From a virus, in the IMG/VR virus record IMGVR_UViG_3300027782_000044, positions 1 through 64,000 of that record: a stretch of 64,000 bases of DNA; one strand, given 5' to 3'. The translations under genes were made by a program, and so were the position numbers. Below, piece by piece: positions 51,763-59,678 of this stretch (its first letter is position 1; each line of letters starts with the position of its first letter). The notes beneath the pieces are model-generated. The model was not told the DNA's origin. It saw only the letters and a program-made list of their open reading frames with translations, and did not search any database.

Positions 51763-53361
51763 TTAGTATCCTCTAAAGTATGGGAAGTACGGTCCGCCGC
51801 CAAAACTTGGGAAGAACGGTGGGAAGAACGGTCCAAATGATGGGAAGTATGGTGGGAAGAACGGTCCAAATAATGGGAAGAACGGGAAGCTTGGTCCCTT
51901 AAAGAACGGGAAGTATGGTGGGAAGAACGGCGGGAAGAATGGTGGGAAGAATGGGAAGAACGGTGGGAAGAACGGCGGGAAGAATGGTGGGAAGAATGGT
52001 GGGAAGAATGGGAAGAAGGGTGGGAAGAACGGTGGGAAGAACGGTGGGAAGAACGGTGGGAAGAATGGGAAGAACGGTGGGAAGAACGGTGGGAAGAACG
52101 GGAAGAACGGTGGGAAGAATGGTGGGAAGAATGGGAAGAACGGTGGGAAGAACGGTGGGAAGAACGGTGGGAAGAACGGTGGGAAGAACGGCGGGAAGAA
52201 TGGGAAAAACGGAGCTATGGTAGTAATATTAGCACTATTATTTGAAGCTAAAGATGTTCCATTAGCATTAGTTGCTGTAGCTGAATATGTTTGAGAAGTA
52301 TTTGCTGTATCAGCAATAATAGTAGTTGTTGCATTTGCTGCTAGGTTTCCAGATACAGAAGCATCTGATCCAGTAACATTGTGCCGTGTTAATGCAGATC
52401 CTCCAGAAGCTCCTATTTGCCAGTTAATTGTATTTTGATTAACGCCAGCTGTTGCTGTTAAGTTTTGTGGTGCTTGAGGAACTGTAGTTGCCGTAACTGA
52501 ACTTGATGTTGTGGCTTCTGATGTTCCATTAGCATTTGTTGCTGTTACGCTAAAAGTATAAGCTGTTGCTGAGCTAAGACTTTGAATGGTTATTGGGGAA
52601 GCTCCAGAACCAGTAAGAGCGCCAGATGTGGCAGTATAAGAGGTAATTGCAGAACCACCAGTAGCGCCGCCAGTTGCTGTAATGGTTACTGCACCATTAT
52701 TATATGCTCGACCAATTCCTACGTCTGCTACTGTTACAGTTGGTGCTTGAGGAACTGTAGTTGCCGTAACTGAACTTGATGTTGTGGCTGCTGATATTCC
52801 ATTAGCATTTGTTGCTGTTACGCTAAAAGTATAAGCTGTTGCTGATGCAAGGCCTCCAATAGTTAATGGAAGTAATCCCGAACCACTAAGAGCTCCAGAT
52901 GTAACAGTGTAAGCGGTAATTGCAGAACCACCAGTGGCGCCACCTGTTGATGCTAAAGTTATTGCACCATCATTATATGCTCGTCCTGTTCCTACATTTG
53001 TTGCTGTTATTGTTGGTGCTTGAGGAACTGTAGTAACGGTAATAGCTCCAGTTGCTGCTGAAACAATTGAGGTTCCTGCTGCATTTGATGCTGTCATGCT
53101 AAATGTTGGAGTTGCTCCAGAAGCAATTCCTTCAACAGTAATTGGTGAAGAAGATCCTGTTCCTGTTTGGCCAGTACTTGCTGTTACTGTAAAAGATGTT
53201 GCTGCAGGGGATGCTGCTGGTAAAGTAAAGGTTATTGTCACCGCTCCATTATTAAATGGTCGAGATGTTCCAACGTTTGAAGCTCCAGTAATTGTTGGTT
53301 GGCTTGGCTCTAAGAAATTATCTTGAGCCGATGATTTTATACCTCTTCTTTTACTTGCCAT
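51763..53361 (-). CDS. Ig/FN3-like repeat protein ending in a long (FFPP)n tract
   Basis: A 532-residue structural protein. Residues about 20-380 hold roughly four Ig/FN3-like repeats of about 90 residues, each with a block like APTITATNVGTGRAYNDGAIT, GSAITAYTVTSG and YTFSVTATNANG. The last 149 residues are almost pure Phe and Pro in FFPP and FFP units, ending SFGGGPYFPYFRGY. No membrane signal or enzyme motif is seen. It follows the fibre genes and directly precedes six prolyl-hydroxylase-type oxygenases, which makes its prolines the obvious candidate substrate (inference). Probably a tail or head fibre. Confidence 0.75.
   Translation of the reverse strand: MASKRRGIKSSAQDNFLEPSQPTITGASNVGTSRPFNNGAVTITFTLPAASPAATSFTVTASTGQTGTGSSSPITVEGIASGATPTFSMTASNAAGTSIVSAATGAITVTTVPQAPTITATNVGTGRAYNDGAITLASTGGATGGSAITAYTVTSGALSGSGLLPLTIGGLASATAYTFSVTATNANGISAATTSSSVTATTVPQAPTVTVADVGIGRAYNNGAVTITATGGATGGSAITSYTATSGALTGSGASPITIQSLSSATAYTFSVTATNANGTSEATTSSSVTATTVPQAPQNLTATAGVNQNTINWQIGASGGSALTRHNVTGSDASVSGNLAANATTTIIADTANTSQTYSATATNANGTSLASNNSANITTIAPFFPFFPPFFPPFFPPFFPPFFPPFFPFFPPFFPPFFPFFPPFFPPFFPFFPPFFPPFFPPFFPPFFPFFPPFFPPFFPPFFPPFFPFFPPFFPPFFPPYFPFFKGPSFPFFPLFGPFFPPYFPSFGPFFPPFFPSFGGGPYFPYFRGY
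51766..52211 (-). repeat. Long 12-bp/9-bp tandem repeat encoding FFPP and FFP
   Basis: About 440 bases of repeated GGTGGGAAGAAC (FFPP) with interspersed 9-base GGGAAGAAC or GGGAAGAAT units (FFP). The codons are nearly uniform (TTC TTC CCA CCG/CCA), so the array is young or kept uniform by recombination. It is the same unit as at 10859-10952, 41 kb away. Confidence 0.9.
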
Positions 53362-53388
53362 TCATTTAACCCCTATCCATTTATTTTA

Positions 53389-56300
53389 TTATGCGCTTAG
53401 ATCTCCAGCAAGTAACCATGTGTCTGTTGCGACCTTAGTTAATGTTGCTGATGAGTATGTTGTTCTTAATTTTAAACCTGGTGTACGAAGAATTGTGACT
53501 CCTACTGCTTCAACAAAGTTTGCACCTGTTCCAGCTGATTGATAGAAATCAATTGATGTTCCAATTGGGAAAGCTAATGTTGCATTTGTTGGCACTGTCA
53601 CTGCAAATGTTCCTGAAATTGGAATTAACTGATCTCTTAATGTAAGACCATGAGTTGGACCTGAAACTCCACCTGTTCCTAGGTTATATGCTGCTCCAAT
53701 TGTTGTTCCAATTGTTGTAAGTGATGGTACGCCAGCTTTTGTTTGTGTTCCATCTGTAAATGCTACGCCTGCTGCTGCAACTGTTACTGTACCAGTAAAT
53801 GTTGGTGAAGCAAGTGGAGCTTTTAGGCCAATGCTATTTGTAATTGTTGTTGAGAATGATGCATCATTTCCAAGAGCAGTTGCCAACTCATTAAGAGTAT
53901 TAAGAGCTGCTGGTGCTGATGCTACAAGATCTGACACTGCTGTTCCTACAAATGCTGTAGTTGCAACTTGTGTAGTATTTGTTCCAGCTGTTGCTGTTGG
54001 GGCTGTTGGAACACCTGTAAGTGCTGGTGAGGAAAGCGGTGCTTTCAAATCAAGTGCGGATGTTAGCCCTGAAATTTTAGATTGTGCAATTGCGGCTGAG
54101 GCGCTTATGTCTCCATCTACAATTGTTAAATCTGCAATCTTTGCTGAAGTAACTGCAGAATCTGCAATTTTTGCAGTTGATACAGCTACGTCTGCAATAT
54201 CTGCTGTTGCAACTGCTCCGTCAGCAATCATTCCAGTAGTAATTGTTCCAGTAGGAAGAGTTACTGTACCAGTAAATGTTGGTGATGCTAGTGGGGCATA
54301 TGTTGAGGCTGCAGTTGCTGAAGATAACTTAGTATCAATCTGAGTTTGAATGGCTGATGTTACTCCATTTACATATCCAAGTTCTGTTGCATCAACTGTT
54401 GAAGAGATTGCTAACTTAGTCCAATCAATTGCTGCTGTGGCATTTATATCAGAGTTAACAATTGTGCCTGCAACAATTTTTGCAGAAGTAATTGAATCGT
54501 CTGCAATTTTAGCAGTAGTTATTGCTGCATCTGCAATTTTTGCAGTTGATACAGCTACGTCTGCAATATCTGCTGTTGCAACTGCTCCGTCAGCAATCAT
54601 TCCAGTAGTAATTGTTCCAGTAGGAAGAGTTACTGTACCAGTAAATGTTGGTGAGGCTAATGGTGCTTTAAGATCAAGCGCTGTCTGAGTAGCAGTTGAT
54701 ATTGGCTTAGCTGCGTCTGAAGTATCGTCAGCATTTGTTAATCCTACCATTGCTTTAGTAACACCAGATACTGTACCAGTAAATGTTGGTGATGCAATTG
54801 GTGCTTTGAGGTCAAGTGCTGTCTGAGTAGCAGTTGATATTGGCTTTCCCAAATCTGATGTATTATTAACATTTGATAAGCCAACATCTGACTTTACAAT
54901 TCCAGTTGGTGTAGTAATTGATGGAGATGTAAGTGTTTTGTTAGTTAATGTTTGTGTACCAGATAGCGTTGCTACTGTTGAATCAATATCAATTGTAATT
55001 GTATTTGCTACATCATCATATACTTTATCTAAACCATTTCCAGCAATTATTGCTGTATTAACAGCATCTTGAGCCAGCTCTGTTATAGCAGAAGAATCTG
55101 CTTTTAGGTCAAGCGCTGTCTGAGTAGCAGTTGATATTGGCTTAGCTGCGTCTGAAGTGTTATCTACAGATCCAAGACCAACCATTGCTTTAGTAACACC
55201 AGATACTGTACCAGTAAATGTTGGTGATGCAATTGGTGCTTTAGAGTCAATTTGAGTTTGAATAGCTGAAGTAACTCCATTTACATATCCAAGTTCTGTT
55301 GAATCAACTAAACCTATTGATGTTGTCGAAGGCAGTGTAACTGTACCAGTAAATGTTGGTGCTGCTAATGGTGCCTTAAGATCAAGCGCTGTCTGAGTAT
55401 CAGTTGATATTGGCTTAGCTGCGTCTGAAGTGTTATCTACAGATCCAAGACCAACGTCTGCTTTAACTAAGCCAGATGGAGAGGTAATTGTTTTATTTGT
55501 AAGAGTTTGAGTTTCAGTTGTTCCAACAACTACTCCTGGAAGGCTTTTGCCTAAAACAGTAGTTAATGTCAGGATATCAATATTATTTATTTTAACTGTT
55601 TTATCAGCAGGAAGATTAATGTTTTCTGAAAAATCCCATGCCGATTTTGCAACACTATATTTAATTGACTTATCTGTTGTTCCCTTTAATATAATTCCAC
55701 CAGTATCTGCTCCTGCATCAGTTGGACTTGATGTTTGTCCTAAAACAATATCCTTGTCTTGAACAGTAAGGGTTGTTGAGTTAATTGTTGATGTCGTTCC
55801 ATTTACTGTCAAGTTGCCAGAAAGTGTTAGATTAACTGCAGTTGCATCTCCAGTAATTGCTGGTGAATTTAGTGGAGCTTTTAAGTCTAAAGCTACAAGA
55901 GTAGCATTTGATACTGGCTTCAAGGCATCTGATGTATTATCTACATTTGAAAGTCCTACTGAAGATTTTGTAAGTGCTGATACTGCAGTTGATATTTTAG
56001 TGTCTGCTGCAGTTCCAGATGAGGCAATTGCTTCTGATTTAGCAGTAGCTACGTTTGCTGTAGTTGCTAGTAGTGAAGTATTTGCAATTCCGTGAATATT
56101 AGTAGTATCTAATTCGTGTGTTGAAAGTGCTGATGCTGCTGCGGCAATTGCTGCATCTTGAGCTGTATTAGCTTTTGCAGTTGCATCAGTTCCCGCTGCT
56201 GTAATGGCTTCTGATTTAGCAGTAGCTACATTTGTTGTAGTTGCAAGAGCGGCTGTATCTGCAATACCGTGTACGCCAGTTGTATCAGATTCGTGAGTTG

Positions 56301-56748
56301 CGATTGCAGCAGAAATAGCTGCTGTTGCTGATATTTCCCGCCAGTTACCATTTGTACTTGCAGGGGAAGAAGCAAGTACATATGTTGTGCCGTTGTCTGA
56401 CTGAATTGCAATATCTCCAGGTTCTGCTGTTAAAGCCAAACGTGCAGCTTGGTTAGCTGCTGAAGAAACTGTTACTTTAGCAAGTGGGGGTAGCTGTGCT
56501 GAAGGAATAAATCCTGATGAGTCTAATGAGGCAACTCCATTTGCAACACCTTTAGTGCTTAAAAGAATATAATCGTCTACCGTTTGTGAGAGAGCATAAC
56601 TTAATGAATTCCAAGGGGTGCTTCCATCTCCAAATTTAAATGTGTTGGTATCTGTTTCAATACCAATTTCTCCTGCTGCTAGTGTTGGGTTGGCGGCATC
56701 CCATTGATCTGCTTCGCCTCTTCTTAATTGTAATCTAACTGTTGCCAT
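53389..56748 (-). CDS. Long tail fibre protein
   Basis: A 1119-residue fibre. The N terminus (MATVRLQLRRGEADQWDAANPTLAAGEIGIETDTNTFKFGDG) is a module seen in many phage fibres and probably serves attachment. The shaft consists of repeats such as LASPTFTGTVTLPTGT, KPISTATQTALDLKAP and VGLGSVDNTSDAAKP, the triple-stranded fibre repeats of trimeric tail fibres. The C terminus (FPIGTSIDFYQSAGTGANFVEAVGVTILRTPGLKLRTTYSSATLTKVATDTWLLAGDLSA) is the tip-type domain common in such fibres. Exact internal duplications show recent shaft expansion. It follows several other fibre genes. Confidence 0.85.
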   Translation of the reverse strand: MATVRLQLRRGEADQWDAANPTLAAGEIGIETDTNTFKFGDGSTPWNSLSYALSQTVDDYILLSTKGVANGVASLDSSGFIPSAQLPPLAKVTVSSAANQAARLALTAEPGDIAIQSDNGTTYVLASSPASTNGNWREISATAAISAAIATHESDTTGVHGIADTAALATTTNVATAKSEAITAAGTDATAKANTAQDAAIAAAASALSTHELDTTNIHGIANTSLLATTANVATAKSEAIASSGTAADTKISTAVSALTKSSVGLSNVDNTSDALKPVSNATLVALDLKAPLNSPAITGDATAVNLTLSGNLTVNGTTSTINSTTLTVQDKDIVLGQTSSPTDAGADTGGIILKGTTDKSIKYSVAKSAWDFSENINLPADKTVKINNIDILTLTTVLGKSLPGVVVGTTETQTLTNKTITSPSGLVKADVGLGSVDNTSDAAKPISTDTQTALDLKAPLAAPTFTGTVTLPSTTSIGLVDSTELGYVNGVTSAIQTQIDSKAPIASPTFTGTVSGVTKAMVGLGSVDNTSDAAKPISTATQTALDLKADSSAITELAQDAVNTAIIAGNGLDKVYDDVANTITIDIDSTVATLSGTQTLTNKTLTSPSITTPTGIVKSDVGLSNVNNTSDLGKPISTATQTALDLKAPIASPTFTGTVSGVTKAMVGLTNADDTSDAAKPISTATQTALDLKAPLASPTFTGTVTLPTGTITTGMIADGAVATADIADVAVSTAKIADAAITTAKIADDSITSAKIVAGTIVNSDINATAAIDWTKLAISSTVDATELGYVNGVTSAIQTQIDTKLSSATAASTYAPLASPTFTGTVTLPTGTITTGMIADGAVATADIADVAVSTAKIADSAVTSAKIADLTIVDGDISASAAIAQSKISGLTSALDLKAPLSSPALTGVPTAPTATAGTNTTQVATTAFVGTAVSDLVASAPAALNTLNELATALGNDASFSTTITNSIGLKAPLASPTFTGTVTVAAAGVAFTDGTQTKAGVPSLTTIGTTIGAAYNLGTGGVSGPTHGLTLRDQLIPISGTFAVTVPTNATLAFPIGTSIDFYQSAGTGANFVEAVGVTILRTPGLKLRTTYSSATLTKVATDTWLLAGDLSA
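54160..54285. repeat. 126-bp exact direct repeat, copy A
   Basis: Identical to 54529-54654 over 126 bases, offset by 369 bases (123 codons). It encodes IADVAVSTAKIAD- and LPTGTITTGMIADGA-type shaft repeats of the long tail fibre. Confidence 0.9.
54529..54654. repeat. 126-bp exact direct repeat, copy B
   Basis: Second copy of the 54160-54285 sequence, in frame and in the same fibre gene. Exchange between copies would lengthen or shorten the shaft by 123 residues without breaking the frame. Confidence 0.9.
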
Positions 56749-56801
56749 TTTGTTACCCCTTATATATTTTATTTATACTGCTTATTGTATCATTTATTGC
56801 T

Positions 56802-57167
56802 TTAAGATATGACTCCAGAGTCAAAAACCATAGAAACGTCGGCATCTGTAGAAGATGGAGACCCACCATCTACAAACTTGCTTGTTCCAGCAGGGTTTAC
56901 TCCATTTGCTTGAACTGTATAGATTGGTTGACCATTATAATCAATAGCTAAGCCAATATCCATAAAACTAACCTGTGAAGCTATGTCTGGAATCTCTGAA
57001 TTAAGTGCAATTGGAACCCAAGTTCCATTTATCTGAAGTTGCAACTTATTTGTTACTGTATCAAATCTAAGGGGTGTTTCGCCTAAAATGACATTAGACC
57101 CAAATGTGGCAGTGCCTGCTACATTGAGTCCGTTCTTTACTTTAAAATTCTTATTTTCTGTTGCCAT
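56802..57167 (-). CDS. Small tail fibre-associated protein
   Basis: A 121-residue protein. Its first half (MATENKNFKVKNGLNVAGTATFGSNVILGETPLRFDTVTNKLQLQINGTWVPI) matches the opening of the 496-residue fibre upstream (MATVNKNFRVKNGLIVEGGSATVNG), so both carry the same attachment module. The rest is strand-rich. Probably a short fibre or fibre cap. Confidence 0.7.
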   Translation of the reverse strand: MATENKNFKVKNGLNVAGTATFGSNVILGETPLRFDTVTNKLQLQINGTWVPIALNSEIPDIASQVSFMDIGLAIDYNGQPIYTVQANGVNPAGTSKFVDGGSPSSTDADVSMVFDSGVIS

Positions 57168-57236
57168 TTAAGTTCACATATCCCCTAAGTGTTTTGGTGG
57201 GGTTTTTAAAAGGAACCCCATAACCTTGTTATTTAA

Positions 57237-58727
57237 TTATTTAATAAGTGTTGCTACTACGGTTACTGTTGTATTTGCATAAACAGTATTTACTTCTATT
57301 CCAATGTTTCCCGCCACATATGAGGCAGTAATTGTTCCAAGGGAACCATTTGTGCCAGTCTCAGCAAAATCAGTAATTGCTATGTTATTTGATGAGTCTG
57401 TAGTTAGTAGAATTTCTGAAATTTGTGAATGTGTTGCTGTTGCAAACTTTACCCACAATTTAGCTGTTGGATAGTCTGACTTAGCCCATGACATTACAGA
57501 AGAGCCTGTTGCTATTGAAGCAAGAACTGCCTGGGCTGCCCGCTGTGAAACTAGGTCATTTACGTTTACTGCTGTAAACTTTGTAGTACCATTCTTTACT
57601 GCAGTAAGTGCTGATGCTGCTGTAGCCTCTGCTGCTGCCTGAGCTGCGTTAGCTTTTGTAGTAGCATCTGTTGCTGCTGCTGTAGTTGCTGCTGACTGAG
57701 CTGCATTAGCTTTTGTAGTAGCATCTGTTGCTGCTGCTGTAGTTGCTGCTGACTGAGCTGCATTAGCTTTTGTAGTAGCATCTGCTGCTGCTGTGGCTTC
57801 TGCTGCTGCTTGAGATGCATCTGCTTCTGCTTTTGCAAATGCTGTAGTTGCAATCTGAGTTGTGTCAGTGTTTGCTGCTGCAGTAGGTGCTGTTGGCACA
57901 CCAGTAAGTGCTGGTGAAGCAAGAGGGGCCTTTGTTCCCAAGGCTGTGGTAATAGTTGTTGTGTAATTGGCATCATCATTAATTGCTGCTGCTAATTCAT
58001 TTAATGTATTAAGAAGTGATGGTGCTCCGTCAACAAGGTTGTCTACTGCAGTTGAAATTGCTGTATTTCGGTTTGAAACTTCTGTTGAAATTGCAGAGGT
58101 TAATGCTGAGTTTGCTGCTGTTGCTGCTGCTGAAATTGCTGCTGCCTGGGCTGCGTTAGCTTTTGTAGTAGCATCTGCTGCTGCTGTGGCCTCTGCTGCT
58201 GCCTGGGCTGCGTTAGCCTTTGTAGTAGCATCTGTTGCTGCTGCAGTCTGTGCTGCTGAAGCTGCACCGTATGCATCATAAGTATTTGCAGTTACAGATA
58301 TTGCACCTGTTGCATCATTGTATGAAAGACCAGTACCTAAAGAATTACCTATAGCATCTTGAGCTCTTTCATCTGTGTAATATTTATTTGTTGATCCTTC
58401 TGAGATCTCGTCTGAACTATGTCCTGAAAGGCTTGATACTGTTCCAGCTTGACCGCTTACGTTACCAGTTACATCACCAGTTACGTTACCAGTAAGGTTA
58501 CCCGTAAATGTTGCAGTAATTGTTCCTGCAGCAAAATTTCCGTTGGCATCTCTTTTTACAACAGTATTAGCTGTATTGGCTGAGGTTGCTGTACCACCAA
58601 TAATACTAACAATGTAGTCTTGGTCCGCTTGTGCCTTTGTTAATACATCAAAACCATTAACGGTGGCTGAACCACCTTCAACGATAAGACCATTTTTAAC
58701 TCTAAAATTCTTATTTACTGTTGCCAT
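57237..58727 (-). CDS. Tail fibre protein with alanine-rich coiled coil
   Basis: A 496-residue fibre that shares the MATVNKNFRVKNGL attachment module with the next gene. Residues about 40-130 are glycine/threonine-rich fibre (TGNLTGNVTGDVTGNVSG). Residues about 150-420 are dominated by alanine-rich repeats (ATDATTKANAAQSA, 19 residues each) predicted as a long trimeric coiled coil, interrupted by a LASPALTGVPTAPTAAANTDTTQIATTAFA fibre segment. The C-terminal part is a strand domain. Confidence 0.8.
   Translation of the reverse strand: MATVNKNFRVKNGLIVEGGSATVNGFDVLTKAQADQDYIVSIIGGTATSANTANTVVKRDANGNFAAGTITATFTGNLTGNVTGDVTGNVSGQAGTVSSLSGHSSDEISEGSTNKYYTDERAQDAIGNSLGTGLSYNDATGAISVTANTYDAYGAASAAQTAAATDATTKANAAQAAAEATAAADATTKANAAQAAAISAAATAANSALTSAISTEVSNRNTAISTAVDNLVDGAPSLLNTLNELAAAINDDANYTTTITTALGTKAPLASPALTGVPTAPTAAANTDTTQIATTAFAKAEADASQAAAEATAAADATTKANAAQSAATTAAATDATTKANAAQSAATTAAATDATTKANAAQAAAEATAASALTAVKNGTTKFTAVNVNDLVSQRAAQAVLASIATGSSVMSWAKSDYPTAKLWVKFATATHSQISEILLTTDSSNNIAITDFAETGTNGSLGTITASYVAGNIGIEVNTVYANTTVTVVATLIK
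57651..57785. repeat. 57-bp tandem repeat (19-residue coiled-coil unit)
   Basis: Two perfect 57-base copies (57651-57707 and 57708-57764) and 20 bases of a third, in frame within the alanine-rich part of the fibre gene. Related, diverged copies lie near 58150-58230. Confidence 0.85.
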
Positions 58728-58753
58728 TGATATGACTCCCTTTTACTGCTTTT

Positions 58754-59305
58754 TTATGCTTTTAGTGCTGTTCTAAAATATCTTACTCTTATTGAGCCTG
58801 ATATCGGCGCAACACATAGACTTATTATACCGCTATTTTCTTCAAAAGTTATATTACCCAAAACATCATTTGTATTTGAAATAACATTAGATTCGGACAT
58901 GTAGACATTCGTTCCATCATTTAGAATCAGTACTGTTGAGCTTGTAGTTGAGTTTCCAGCCTGCTTATCAATCTGAATTTTATACTCAACTGTTTTGTAA
59001 ACATTTTTAGAAAACGAATCAATAGTTGTTTTGTTCTCTATACCGTTTATAGTTAAATCATTATTGCCATCTAGTCCTAAAATCTCTGAAGCATTTTCAG
59101 AATCTAGAATAGCAAGATTTTGTTCAAGTTGTGTAACTTTATAGTCTATTGAGTTTGTATCAGTTGACCCATTTACGCCAAGCTTGTTTTCAATTGCTTC
59201 AATTGCATCATTTACATTGCCATGCAGCGTTGCGTGGCCCTCCATTGATTCACTTGATGCGGGATTTGTAAGGTTATCTTTTGATGTAGGATAATTAGTC
59301 GCCAA
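58754..59305 (-). CDS. Putative tail fibre / baseplate protein
   Basis: A 183-residue protein. Residues about 20-85 (SMEGHATLHGNVNDAIEAIENKLGVNGSTDTNSIDYKVTQLEQNLAILDSENAS) include a short coiled coil and are typical of fibre-attachment modules. The second half is strand-rich, ending SGSIRVRYFRTALKA. It overlaps the upstream gene by 11 bases. Role by context. Confidence 0.65.
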   Translation of the reverse strand: MATNYPTSKDNLTNPASSESMEGHATLHGNVNDAIEAIENKLGVNGSTDTNSIDYKVTQLEQNLAILDSENASEILGLDGNNDLTINGIENKTTIDSFSKNVYKTVEYKIQIDKQAGNSTTSSTVLILNDGTNVYMSESNVISNTNDVLGNITFEENSGIISLCVAPISGSIRVRYFRTALKA

Positions 59306-59669
59306 TTTGGCCTCCGTCCAACAATGTTAACTGCGTGTAACTTGCATTTACATACGATGATGTTGGAGTACCACCGTCTATGCCTATTATAGCAGGACTT
59401 GTTTCTACAACTCCTGCGTTATTGTTAATATCAGAAAAATCAATTGTTTGTTGTAAATTAACTGTATGTACATTTCCATCATAAGAGTGAGTGTGCATAT
59501 AAAATGGAGCGGGATCAGTAGAACCAGGAGTTAAGTCAACCCAAATTGCACCATTGTATATCTTAATGTTTTTACTTGTAACATTAAAGTATACATCTCC
59601 AGATGAGCCAACAAGTGGATCTTCTGCAAGTGTAAGGAGATTGAGTAATGACTTAAACTTTTTGGCCAT
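59295..59669 (-). CDS. Small tail fibre-associated protein
   Basis: A 124-residue protein (MAKKFKSLLNLLTLAEDPLVGSSGDVYFNVTSKNIKIYNGAIWVDLTPG...). The GDVYFN...IYNGAIW block is the same short fibre module as GQIYYD...YYNGLS in the 431-residue gene upstream. Likely a fibre adaptor; no enzymatic motif. Confidence 0.65.
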   Translation of the reverse strand: MAKKFKSLLNLLTLAEDPLVGSSGDVYFNVTSKNIKIYNGAIWVDLTPGSTDPAPFYMHTHSYDGNVHTVNLQQTIDFSDINNNAGVVETSPAIIGIDGGTPTSSYVNASYTQLTLLDGGQIGD

Positions 59670-59678
59670 TTTAAATCC

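Noticed and set aside
51766-52211. Regular repeat resembling a CRISPR array
   Set aside because: Units are contiguous 12- and 9-base codon repeats without spacers, inside an open frame, with no cas genes.
51915-52223. Plus-strand frame encoding a 102-residue Gly/Arg-rich repeat (VGRTVGRM)
   Set aside because: It is the antisense of the (FFPP)n array; the 12-base unit keeps all frames open. No start context or neighbours on the plus strand.
53831-54688. Plus-strand frames of 170 and 112 residues opposite the long tail fibre
   Set aside because: Alanine/valine-rich shadows of repetitive fibre codons; no ribosome site and no plus-strand genes elsewhere.
57168-57236. GGGGTT...AACCCC inverted repeat as terminator between fibre genes
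   Set aside because: Short stem, no T tract on the coding strand, and an alternative CCCC/GGGG pairing; not convincing.
57596-57979. Minus-strand frame rich in Gln and Leu (127 residues)
   Set aside because: Out-of-frame reading of the GCT/GCA repeats in the alanine-rich fibre gene.
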